Source of the DNA: Bifidobacterium reuteri DSM 23975
GTDB lineage: Bacteria; Actinomycetota; Actinomycetes; Actinomycetales; Bifidobacteriaceae
Length of the DNA: 64,000 nt
Direction of reading: 5' to 3'
Assembly (NCBI RefSeq): GCF_000741695.1
Contig: NZ_JGZK01000005.1
Span: 248,001-312,000, forward strand
Shown: positions 46,323 through 53,975 of the stretch, one piece after another
Layout of the letters: every line of letters begins with the position of its first letter
Position numbering within the stretch: position 1 is the stretch's first letter
Translations under genes and position numbers: made by a program
The notes under the pieces: model-generated
The model's database searches: none
Told to the model about the DNA's origin: nothing
The model's input: only the letters and a program-made list of their open reading frames with translations

Positions 46323-46688
46323 TCACAGATTGTCGATCTGCGCGCCGAACGGCCAGAGCGCGAGCTTGGCCATCTTGAACGACTGGATGCCGAATGGGAT
46401 GCCTATGATGGTCACACAGTTGAGCGCGCCGGCGATCACATAGCCGATCGCCATCCATACGCCGACCAGCACAACCCATACGATATTGGCGAGCGTGGAA
46501 CCGACCCCGCCGCCGTACCGCACCGTTTTGCCGAACGGCACCAACGTAAGTCCGGCCATCTTGAATGCCTGAATGCCCAGTGGGATGCCGATAATCGTGA
46601 CGCACAGGACAAGGCCCACGATGGCCCAACCAATGGCGATTTCGATGCCGCCCAGAATGATCCACAGAATATTGCCGATGAGTCGCAT
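46323..46688 (-). CDS. YccF domain-containing inner-membrane protein
   Basis: 121 residues. Two tandem YccF repeats: GNILWIILGGIEIAIGWAIV... IGIPLGIQAFKMAGLTLVPFG and ANIVWVVLVGVWMAIGYVIA... IGIPFGIQSFKMAKLALWPFG. Each holds two membrane segments and ends in PFG. Function is unknown. ATG 46688 follows AAGGGGG; the upstream in-frame ATG (46706) is less likely. Confidence 0.92.
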   Translation of the reverse strand: MRLIGNILWIILGGIEIAIGWAIVGLVLCVTIIGIPLGIQAFKMAGLTLVPFGKTVRYGGGVGSTLANIVWVVLVGVWMAIGYVIAGALNCVTIIGIPFGIQSFKMAKLALWPFGAQIDNL

Positions 46689-46885
46689 GCCATTCCCCCT
46701 TTCCATTGTTTGCAGACAACATCACAGTATCGCAAACGACCGCGTCCCGAATCATCAGGGACTTCCCGGAACCGACCCCGAAATCCGGTCGGCGTTGTTG
46801 CCATCAGGCGACAGAACGTCTCGGTATGGCCAAATCTATGATATAAGCACATTTATGGCTGACGCTCGGAAGGGGGAATCCGACA

Positions 46886-47380
46886 ATGATATCCGAGGAC
46901 AGGCAGGGTTATCGATACGGAATCATCATCGCGATCGTCACAGTGATACTGGTGGTCGCGATATGCGTATTCGCACGATGGTGGATGCATCGTCCCGCAG
47001 ACACGTCGCACGTCCAGTACTCCTACTCGTCCTCCACCCGGTTCTCCAAGGCGCAGCTCGACGCCGCCGGCAGGACCGTCACGCAATCGTTCTCCACACT
47101 CACCGGTTGCACACTGCACAAGGTCTCCTACGACGAAGCGAAGACCGATGAGATGCTGGATTGGGAGGATAAGGCCAAGAGTGAATCGCCGGACTACTGG
47201 TCGTCCGTGTATGACGCATACCAGCAATATGGGCGGGACCGCATATTCATGGCGACCGTCGATTTCGACTGCGATGGCAGAGACCCGTCACTGCCCGACG
47301 GTCCGCAATCGATGGCTTGGTATCTGCGGCTCAACGACGACGGCCGGACATGGACTGAAGTCGATCACGGCAATGGGTGA
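46886..47380 (+). CDS. Small single-pass membrane protein, unknown function
   Basis: 164 residues. N-terminal transmembrane helix (YGIIIAIVTVILVVAICVFA) and an extracellular domain with two cysteines (TGCTLHK and DFDCDGRDP) that may form a disulfide. GRTVTQSFSTLTGCTLHKVSYDE and FMATVDFDCDGRD recall small secreted bifidobacterial proteins, but I do not recognise the family. AAGGGGG about 9 bases upstream of the ATG. Divergent from the YccF gene. Confidence 0.7.
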   Translation: MISEDRQGYRYGIIIAIVTVILVVAICVFARWWMHRPADTSHVQYSYSSSTRFSKAQLDAAGRTVTQSFSTLTGCTLHKVSYDEAKTDEMLDWEDKAKSESPDYWSSVYDAYQQYGRDRIFMATVDFDCDGRDPSLPDGPQSMAWYLRLNDDGRTWTEVDHGNG

Positions 47381-47412
47381 CTTCAGTCCACGTTATATCC
47401 GAACGCTGGCAA

Positions 47413-48372
47413 TTACTTGGCGAACGGTTCGGACGCCTTGTCGAGCGCGGCCACCTCGTCGTCGGTCAGGTCAAGGGCGACCGAAGCCAGCAGGGCGGGC
47501 AGCTGCTCGGGCGTTCGGGCGGAGGCAATCGGGCCGGCGACCTGCGGACGGTGACGCAGCCAAGCCAGCGCCACGGTGGCGATCTGCGCATCGTGCGCCT
47601 TGGCCACCGCATCAAGCGCGTCAACGAGCGCGAACCCGTCGGCGTTGAGGTAGTCGGCGACCATGCCCTGGCGGGCCTTGCCCTCGGCGTCGGCTGCGGA
47701 ACGGTACTTGCCGGTCAGGAAGCCGGCGGCCAGCGAGAAGTAGGGGAACACCGCGAGGTTCTCGCGTGCGGCCACCGGGGCGAGCGTGCGCTCGTAGTTG
47801 CCGCGGGTCACAAGGTTGTAGTGCGGTTCCAGTGCGACCGGCAGCGCGTAGCCGTGCTCGCGGGCGATGGAGAACCACTCCTTGATGCGATCGGCTGTGT
47901 AGTTCGACAGACCGATCGCGCGGATCTTGCCAGCCTTGACCAGTTCGTCGAATGCGGCGACGGTCTCCTCGAGCGGGGTGTTCTTGTCGTCGAAGTGGGC
48001 GTAGTACAAGTCGATGGCGTCCACGCCGAGACGCAGCAGCGACTCGTTCGCCGCGGCGATCACGTTGTCGTGCGACAGGCCCTTGTACTGCGGGTGCTCG
48101 CTCACCTTGGTGGCGATGACCACGTCGTCGCGGTTGGACCGCACGGCCAGCCAGCGGCCGAGGATGATCTCGGACTCGCCGCCCGCGTTGCCCGGCGCCC
48201 ATGCCGAATACACGTCGGCGGTATCGATGAAGTTGCCGCCCGCCTCGACGTACTCGTCCAGCACCTTGCGGCTGGTCGCCTCGTCGCTGGTCCAGCCGAA
48301 CGTGTTGCCGCCCAGTACCAGCGGGAACACCTCCAGGTCGCTGTCGCCCACCTTCACTCGCTGATCGGTCAT
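47413..48372 (-). CDS. Aldo/keto reductase
   Basis: 319 residues. The TIM-barrel AKR signatures are GGNTFGWTSDEATSRKVLDE, GGNFIDTADVYSAW (catalytic Asp/Tyr), ATKVSEHPQ (catalytic Lys), YYAHFDDKNTPLEET (catalytic His region) and IGLSNYTADRI. It reduces aldehydes or ketones with NADPH; the physiological substrate is unknown. ATG 48372 has AAAGGAT 8 bases upstream. Confidence 0.93.
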   Translation of the reverse strand: MTDQRVKVGDSDLEVFPLVLGGNTFGWTSDEATSRKVLDEYVEAGGNFIDTADVYSAWAPGNAGGESEIILGRWLAVRSNRDDVVIATKVSEHPQYKGLSHDNVIAAANESLLRLGVDAIDLYYAHFDDKNTPLEETVAAFDELVKAGKIRAIGLSNYTADRIKEWFSIAREHGYALPVALEPHYNLVTRGNYERTLAPVAARENLAVFPYFSLAAGFLTGKYRSAADAEGKARQGMVADYLNADGFALVDALDAVAKAHDAQIATVALAWLRHRPQVAGPIASARTPEQLPALLASVALDLTDDEVAALDKASEPFAK

Positions 48373-48636
48373 CTTGACATCCTTTCGTCGTCTTTGCGCG
48401 AATCGTCGCCGCATCCCGACCGGAGCGACGGTCCAGGATGCGGCTTCGATTATTGTCGCGCGCGACACGGCATACGGGAATGCGATTGCACGCAGTTCCG
48501 CTCTTGGCGGACAGGTATGGCGTGATTTTGCCGTACCTTGGCATTCGCTGTTGGCCAAAGCCCACACGGAAGCATCCTCACGGGTTCCTGTCGTGACTAT
48601 CGTGGGAAACGTCATTGTTGCGAGGGGAGTGGAATC

Positions 48637-48936
48637 ATGTCATTGACCAGTGAACAGCGCGCGAACACCATCCGCGAATTCCGTGAGAACATGCGTTTGC
48701 TGGGCCTGACCGCCGACCAGATCGGCGCGGACTTCGGCGTCAGTGGCCAGACCATCGAACGCATCATCGACCTGCGCACCGGAGTGCTGGAGTATCCGTG
48801 GATCGTGCGCGGATACCTGCTGGACAAGGCAGCCGCAGCCGGCGTGACGCTGGTGCCGTTCACCGCCCTGCGCGGCGACCCGCACGACTACTGGTTCCTC
48901 GACGACCGGGTCATCGACGCGAACCGGCTGGATTAG
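48637..48936 (+). CDS. DUF2316 family protein
   Basis: 99 residues. MSLTSEQRANTIREFRENMR, LTADQIGADFGVSGQTIERI, YPWIVRGYLLDKAAAAG and DYWFLDDRVIDANRLD follow the DUF2316 pattern. The middle looks like a helix-turn-helix, so DNA binding is possible. It is divergent from the aldo/keto reductase gene, which suggests it could regulate that gene, as an inference. GAGGGGAGTGG lies upstream. Confidence 0.85.
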   Translation: MSLTSEQRANTIREFRENMRLLGLTADQIGADFGVSGQTIERIIDLRTGVLEYPWIVRGYLLDKAAAAGVTLVPFTALRGDPHDYWFLDDRVIDANRLD

Positions 48937-48992
48937 CTGTTATCCGCTTGTTGTATGGCATGGCCTGCAGTATGAGATTCGCTGAGCCACCG

Positions 48993-50204
48993 TCACCGAT
49001 TATTGGAAAGTAGCCAGTCAATGATGTTCATTCCTTGGATACCGTCTCGTGTCTGAGGAAACTCATCCATGCTCAGCACATATTTGGGCCAGTTATCACG
49101 AATGCCATCGAATGCGCCGAATTCTCGGTCAGCGGTCTGCTGTGATTCGAGGAGATACGAGACCTGATAGTAGGAAAGATCGTCTCCTCGACGCGCGATG
49201 AAATCGATTTCCTTGTCGGCGATTTTGCCGACTCGAACGTCATAGCCACGGCGTCTGAGCTCCATGTAGACGATGCCCTCCAGAACCTGATCGATTGCGT
49301 TTGCGTTGTTAAGTCCAATGGCATGACGCAGTCCCTGATCGACCACGTAATACTTCTCATTAATTTTCAGCGTACGCTTGCCTATCGTGTCCTCGCGTGG
49401 AACACGGTAGATGAGGAATGCCTTGCTCGCGGCGTTGAGATAATTGGCGATGGTCTCGGCCGATACTTTGCGCTGCTCGCTTTTCATGTATGCGGCGATA
49501 TTCGCGGCGGTAACCAGATGTCCTTCCTCACTGATGACGTAACGTATGACCCTTTCCAGTGAGTCGGCATCTCGTATCCCCGCGTGCCGGATGACGTCCT
49601 TGAACAGTATGGTCGAGAACAGGTCCTCGAGGTAATGCAGGGAAGCCGTCTCGTCAAAGGCCAGATCGGTCTGGAAGGGGAATCCACCTTGGGCTACATA
49701 TCTGCGGAACGCAGATCGTTCATCGACCGGGCCGGCTGCTTGACGAAACGCATCAAGGAATTCGGCGAATGAGAACGGGTATACGTCGATGGTGATGTAA
49801 CGGCCAGTGATATAGGTGGCGAGATCGCTGGACAGCATGCGTGCATTCGAGCCGGTCAGATAGATATCGGCATCGTAATCCACTATGAAGGAACGCACCG
49901 CCTTCTCCCAGTGAATGACCTCTTGGATTTCGTCGAAGAACAGGCGAATAGTACCTTGTGTTCCTGCCATGTGTTTCGCGACATACTGATTGAGATCATC
50001 GGCGTTCGCGATACCGGCATACTCGCTTGATTCGAAATTGATATGAAGCATGGATTGTTCGGCAACGCCTTCGCTGATTAGCCGTTGCCGGATGAGCTCC
50101 AGTAACGTCGATTTGCCGGAGCGCCTGGCTCCCACCAGCACTTTGATGACGTTCTTTCCCATGAAGGGACGTATTTGCTGCATATATGCAGGTCTATCAA
50201 TCAT
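48993..50204 (-). CDS. ATP-binding protein, AAA ATPase with DUF4143 nuclease-like domain
   Basis: 403 residues. The AAA_14-type ATPase has Walker A LVGARRSGKSTLLE, Walker B LFFDEIQEV and sensor YLTGSNA. The C-terminal DUF4143 region includes VVDQGLRHAIG and RRGYDVRVGKIADKEIDFIARRGDDLSYYQVS, with the D/E-x-D/K-like residues of a PD-(D/E)xK fold. These proteins are common mobile or accessory genes in gut bacteria with unknown function. AAGGGA precedes the ATG by 7 bases. It is divergent from the SRAP gene, with a promoter-containing palindrome between them. Confidence 0.9.
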   Translation of the reverse strand: MIDRPAYMQQIRPFMGKNVIKVLVGARRSGKSTLLELIRQRLISEGVAEQSMLHINFESSEYAGIANADDLNQYVAKHMAGTQGTIRLFFDEIQEVIHWEKAVRSFIVDYDADIYLTGSNARMLSSDLATYITGRYITIDVYPFSFAEFLDAFRQAAGPVDERSAFRRYVAQGGFPFQTDLAFDETASLHYLEDLFSTILFKDVIRHAGIRDADSLERVIRYVISEEGHLVTAANIAAYMKSEQRKVSAETIANYLNAASKAFLIYRVPREDTIGKRTLKINEKYYVVDQGLRHAIGLNNANAIDQVLEGIVYMELRRRGYDVRVGKIADKEIDFIARRGDDLSYYQVSYLLESQQTADREFGAFDGIRDNWPKYVLSMDEFPQTRDGIQGMNIIDWLLSNNR

Positions 50205-50264
50205 GGTGAATCCCTTCCTCATATGAAATCAAGTATGATTGATGTATCTGACCAATTGTTTAAT

Positions 50265-50286
50265 AGAATCGATTATAATCGATTCT
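50265..50286. promoter_or_regulatory. Palindrome containing TATAAT in the ATPase/SRAP divergent gap
   Basis: Perfect inverted repeat, arms GAATCGATTA and TAATCGATTC flanked by A and T, 22 bases in all. Its centre reads TATAAT on each strand. It lies 61 bases before the ATPase start and 155 bases before the SRAP start, in an AT-rich patch of a GC-rich genome. Confidence 0.6.
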
Positions 50287-50441
50287 TTAGTGGATTACAG
50301 CATGTGCTTAAACGTATCTGATTGTGATTGTGCTTCTATGATGCCGATTTCGACATGATTGACTGATGGAATGATGCTAAGCAACACGTCGGGATTGATC
50401 GGCGGCAAGCTCCTGCCATGCCGAATGATATGCTTCTCGCT

Positions 50442-51245
50442 GTGTGCAGGTGCTTTGCGGCTGATTTGGATTGGGGCGCGGTTGCGAAACAATTCGGTGT
50501 GGAGGCGGGTGAGAACGAGGACGGCGGCAACAGTGGCGCGGATGCCGCTTCGCTGCCACGGCCGTCATATAACGTCAGGCCCGGGCAAACCATCGCGGTC
50601 GTGGCGCAGGGCGGGGACGGCCGACGCCATTTGACCGGTGCGCGCTGGTCTCTGGTGCCGTCGTGGAGCGCTGGCCCGGCCCTGACGTATCCGACATACA
50701 ATGCTCGCATCGAATCTGCCGAGGCGAAGCCGACATTCGCCGAGTCGACCAGATCGATGCGGGCCGTCATCCCCGCTTCCGGATACTACGAGTTCCGTGG
50801 CCGACGGCCGTTCTATTTCCATGCGCCGGACGACAGACCACTGGCAATGGCCGGACTGTTCTCCTGGTGGCGGGCGAGTTCGTCTTCGGCGACGTCGCCG
50901 GTATCGGCGGCGGATTCGTCAAGTTCGTTGAATCCGATGATTTCGTCAATTCCGCCGAGAAAAGCGTCTCCATGGATGCTGACCGCGACGATACTCACCT
51001 GCCCGGCGGTGGACGGGCCGGCGACGGTCCACGACCGCATGCCGGTGCTCGTCCCCTCAGACATGACCGGCGCATGGCTCGACCGCTCGATCGACGGCTC
51101 GTCGTTGCTCGCGGACCTCGCATCGAACGGGACCGAGCTTTCGCGCCGGCTCGCCTTCCATGAGGTCGCCCCGTTCGCCCCAACGGATGACGGTCGCCGC
51201 ATCATACGGCCGCTGGTCCAAGCCGAGGCCCCGACCCTGTTCTGA
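50442..51245 (+). CDS. SOS response-associated peptidase family protein (SRAP/HMCES, YedK-like)
   Basis: 267 residues. SRAP proteins crosslink to abasic sites in single-stranded DNA through a cysteine exposed at position 2. GTG 50442 is followed directly by TGC, giving M-C-R-C-F, which fits the family's MCGRF start; longer starts would bury that Cys. Other active-site blocks are YNVRPGQ (Asn), ASGYYEF (Glu) and TVHDRMPVLV (His). A Ser/Ala-rich stretch (ASSSSATSPVSAADSSSS) interrupts the domain after GLFSWW. GCTTCTCGCT upstream gives no good ribosome-binding site. Confidence 0.82.
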   Translation: MCRCFAADLDWGAVAKQFGVEAGENEDGGNSGADAASLPRPSYNVRPGQTIAVVAQGGDGRRHLTGARWSLVPSWSAGPALTYPTYNARIESAEAKPTFAESTRSMRAVIPASGYYEFRGRRPFYFHAPDDRPLAMAGLFSWWRASSSSATSPVSAADSSSSLNPMISSIPPRKASPWMLTATILTCPAVDGPATVHDRMPVLVPSDMTGAWLDRSIDGSSLLADLASNGTELSRRLAFHEVAPFAPTDDGRRIIRPLVQAEAPTLF

Positions 51246-51313
51246 CAATCGAATGTCGGATATACGATCCTCGCATTCATTGCAGCAAAACAAACCGTTC
51301 AGCGAAGGTCACA

Positions 51314-51397
51314 TCATAGGCAAAGCCACCCGTCGGCGGTGATGATGCGGAACACGTCACAGTAGCCGTCGACAAGCAGGACAGCGGCTGCGTTCAT
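51314..51397 (-). pseudogene. GNAT gene-tail remnant
   Basis: Encodes VDGYCDVFRIITADGW before a stop, matching IDRYHDDVFRIITADGW at the C-terminus of the intact acetyltransferase at 53057-53692. The 34 bases 51325-51358 are identical to 53080-53113, in the same orientation. The remnant and the intact tail bracket hipBA. Confidence 0.8.
51325..51358 (+). repeat. 34-bp direct repeat flanking hipBA (left copy)
   Basis: Identical over 34 bases to 53080-53113 and in direct orientation; both are GNAT coding sequence by origin. Similarity continues weakly to the right of the left copy. Confidence 0.9.
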
Positions 51398-51408
51398 GAA
51401 TCCGCTGG

Positions 51409-52629
51409 TCATTCCAACGACCTAATCGCCGCAGAGAAACGTTCACTCATTAGGTTGATGGACTGGGCGTCAATGCGGCGCATGGCGGCTCGAGGCACTG
51501 CCTGAGACAGTGCGGATCGCAGTGTTCTGGACCATTGTTCCGCATATTTTCGGCTAACGCCGAACAACTCAAGGCAATCATCGGTCAGCAGTTTGCCCAT
51601 ACTTACTTCGGCGTCGCCGAAAAGCGCTATTTGATGCACATCCGGAACCGCCGCATCATACGGTTCGGGATTCATATCGAACGCGGGGGATAGCTTCCAG
51701 CCATTGCCGCACCGCAGATACCCATGATTGCGCATATGATCGTCCAGATTCCCGATAGCCGCGCCGAACATGGCCCGACGCCACAACTCACCGGTATCAC
51801 CTCCCGAACGTCGGGTGAATTCCGCCAAATCAAGCCAATCTCCACCAACCCCATCAGACGATTCCAATGCGGTCAGCGCCGACATATAGGGGATTCTGGT
51901 CATGGCCTCCGCTGATGGCGCGGGTCTCCTGTCGAAGCGTTTGGTAAGTAGAACCGTTCGATTGCGTCCATCAGCATCTTTGATGGTCAAGGTTTGATGC
52001 TCAGGCACATCGATATTCGCCATACACGCGATTTCCAGCGTGACAGCCTCCCAGCCGATGACGTCCCATTCGTCTCCGTCGGGTTTGGGGAATTTGGCGA
52101 GCCACAGCGAACCTTGATCTGTCACCGATGCCTTTGGGCGAGCGCCGCCCAAGGATCCAGTCGCCCGGTAAAGTCTGCGCAGCGAGACGTCGCTGACATC
52201 ACGATTCTGTTCCACGGCGTCGGCGGTGTTCAGCAGTTCCGGCAGATTGGCCAAGACCGGTACTCCTTCATCGCCGGCCACAGGCCTGCCCTCGATGCAG
52301 TACCGTATGGCGCCCTGACGGGTCAGGTCATTCACGCCGAACAGATATTCTGATTCGCTGACGCGGATTCTCTTCAGACTGCGGGCGAGTATCTTGCGTC
52401 CCCAACGGTCGGGGGCGGAATCCGAAAACGGTCCTAGTCCTGAAAAGAAGAACGGAGCCAGTGAGCGCGGCAGGGATGGGAACAGGTCGAATGAATCCTG
52501 TCGGTGGATGTAGTCTGCGTCATATCGGAATGACAAGTCATCCCCGGTGGCGTATAGGGTCCCGGCCGTAGTCTCGTCTCCACTCTCCAATGTGACGGCG
52601 ACTGTCGCCTCGACGGTTTTCGCCGACAT
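51409..52629 (-). CDS. hipA: HipA-family serine/threonine kinase toxin
   Basis: 406 residues. TGSLGGARPKA (ATP-binding loop), ETALxLD-like WEAVTLEIA, GNLDDHMRNHGYL (catalytic loop with Asp) and LSPAFDMNP (metal-binding Asp) are the HipA kinase signatures. HipA toxins phosphorylate a target, classically glutamyl-tRNA synthetase, to slow growth. AGGAGA precedes the ATG. The start lies 3 bases after the hipB stop, giving a typical antitoxin-toxin order. GNAT remnant sequence lies 12 bases downstream. Confidence 0.92.
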   Translation of the reverse strand: MSAKTVEATVAVTLESGDETTAGTLYATGDDLSFRYDADYIHRQDSFDLFPSLPRSLAPFFFSGLGPFSDSAPDRWGRKILARSLKRIRVSESEYLFGVNDLTRQGAIRYCIEGRPVAGDEGVPVLANLPELLNTADAVEQNRDVSDVSLRRLYRATGSLGGARPKASVTDQGSLWLAKFPKPDGDEWDVIGWEAVTLEIACMANIDVPEHQTLTIKDADGRNRTVLLTKRFDRRPAPSAEAMTRIPYMSALTALESSDGVGGDWLDLAEFTRRSGGDTGELWRRAMFGAAIGNLDDHMRNHGYLRCGNGWKLSPAFDMNPEPYDAAVPDVHQIALFGDAEVSMGKLLTDDCLELFGVSRKYAEQWSRTLRSALSQAVPRAAMRRIDAQSINLMSERFSAAIRSLE

Positions 52630-52632
52630 GAT

Positions 52633-52926
52633 CTATCTCCTCACCCGCTGGGGAAGTTGCTCTCCGGCCCGTAATCTGCCGAGGTCGGTCGAATACGGGT
52701 CACACGACGATACCAGTGCATCCGCCATTTGAAGCACGCGGGCAATGCTCAGCAAGGAGTCGGTGCGAACCGGCTTTCCCTGTTCGAGATTCGACACCGT
52801 GGTAGGGCTCACTCCTGCGCGTTGCGCCACGTCGGCGACAGTCAGCGACAGTAGACGACGCTGCTGAGACAGTCGTTCCCCCATGATTCGCAAATCACGT
52901 CTCACTGTTGTGGGCACATATTTCAT
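52633..52926 (-). CDS. hipB: HipB-like helix-turn-helix antitoxin
   Basis: 97 residues. GERLSQQRRLLSLTVADVAQ and AGVSPTTVSNLEQGKPVRTDSLLSIARVLQM form an XRE-type helix-turn-helix. It should repress the operon and neutralise HipA. Upstream sequence is AT-rich and contains TTTAC / GTAAA arms (52934-52960), a possible operator. No strong Shine-Dalgarno sequence was seen. Confidence 0.9.
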   Translation of the reverse strand: MKYVPTTVRRDLRIMGERLSQQRRLLSLTVADVAQRAGVSPTTVSNLEQGKPVRTDSLLSIARVLQMADALVSSCDPYSTDLGRLRAGEQLPQRVRR

Positions 52927-52997
52927 GCGGTCTCTTTACGATTAGTATTTTCTATGTAAACGAGGATAAGCAATAGTATACTGTATGTTATTCTTCA

Positions 52998-53028
52998 CAA
53001 CCAGAGAACAGTCGCAACCAGAGAACAG
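52998..53028 (+). repeat. 14-bp tandem direct repeat upstream of hipB
   Basis: CAACCAGAGAACAG occurs at 52998-53011 and 53015-53028, a 17-base period. It lies between the hipB start and the GNAT gene tail. Confidence 0.85.
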
Positions 53029-53056
53029 GGAATCCCGATGATATCAGTAGCATCGT

Positions 53057-53692
53057 TTATTGCTCGGGTGCGCCGTCGCGCCACCCGTCGGCGGTGATGA
53101 TGCGGAACACGTCGTCGTGGTAACGGTCGATGAGCGGATAGTAGTCGTGCTGCGATTCGGTCACGACGGTCAGTCCGCACTTGGCCATCACACGGCCGGA
53201 TTGCGTGTTTTCGCGGTAGTGGCCGCCCCATGCCGCCTCCGCGTGCAGATCGTCGAACGCGTATCCGAGCACGGCACGCAACGCCTCGGGCATATATCCC
53301 TTGCCCCAGAACGGACGGCCGATCCAATAGCCGAGTTCCAGCGCATTGCCGCCGAGATACGTGTCGTAGTAGCTCCCGCCGAGCTCCGGACCGGCGGTCA
53401 CCGCGTCGATGGTGTAATGACTGACGGGTTTGAGCGCGATGCTACCCACCGGCTCGTTATCCGCGGCGGGTCCGGACGCGTCGCCGCCCTTTATCGTGAT
53501 GGCCCAGTTGTTCTCCACGGCGAGGATGCCCCGGATGTCATTCATGCTGCCCTCGACGCTGGTGTGCGGCGGCCATCCGCAGCTGAGCCCGATCTCGGGG
53601 TCTGAGGCGTACCGGAACAGCGAGGCCGCCTCGGCCGCGTCATCCGCCTTCCAAGGGCGCAGCAGCAGTCGTTCGGTCTGGATGCTCTTCAT
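53057..53692 (-). CDS. GNAT family N-acetyltransferase (RimJ/RimL-like)
   Basis: 211 residues. ERLLLRPWKADDAAEAASLF, ELGYWIGRPFWGKGYMPEAL (acetyl-CoA loop, RxxGxG-like) and YRENTQSGRVMAKCGLT are typical of the RimJ/RimL acetyltransferase branch. Substrate unknown. Start MKSIQTERLL has AAAGG 8 bases upstream. Its last ~20 codons are duplicated at 51314-51397. Confidence 0.9.
   Translation of the reverse strand: MKSIQTERLLLRPWKADDAAEAASLFRYASDPEIGLSCGWPPHTSVEGSMNDIRGILAVENNWAITIKGGDASGPAADNEPVGSIALKPVSHYTIDAVTAGPELGGSYYDTYLGGNALELGYWIGRPFWGKGYMPEALRAVLGYAFDDLHAEAAWGGHYRENTQSGRVMAKCGLTVVTESQHDYYPLIDRYHDDVFRIITADGWRDGAPEQ
53080..53113 (+). repeat. 34-bp direct repeat flanking hipBA (right copy)
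   Basis: Partner of 51325-51358; here it is part of the intact GNAT gene's 3' end. Confidence 0.9.
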
Positions 53693-53754
53693 GTCGGCGC
53701 CTTTCAACGGAGTGGTTTGATCCTATGTCTGTATCGTAATTGGTTGAGTGGTGC

Positions 53755-53803
53755 TGGCCCCCTCTGACGAGGGGGCTGTCAGCGAAGCTGACTGGGGGAG
53801 AGA
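53755..53803 (+). repeat. Palindromic intergenic element, copy 2
   Basis: GGCCCCCTCTGACGAGGGGG then CTGTC, CAGCGAAGCTG and ACTGGGGGAG: two hairpins in series and a G-rich end, the same plan as 36277-36327. It lies between the GNAT gene and the TOTE-type gene. Confidence 0.75.
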
Positions 53804-53975
53804 AAAAAGCTAAATCCTCTCAATTATGTACATCCATTGGCGATGGTCATGAATTGCGGATTCATCACGAATAATGAAATGGCCGTTCCGTCCTGATAAT
53901 GTCGGCGGTTGTTTGGGCACGACGGTAGCGTGTTGGGTAACAGATGAATCCGTCGGTCAAAGGAGCGCGGCTGAT

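Noticed and set aside
51409..53028. Integrative element with integrase around hipBA
   Set aside because: Only the repeated GNAT tail supports insertion; no recombinase gene is present in the module.
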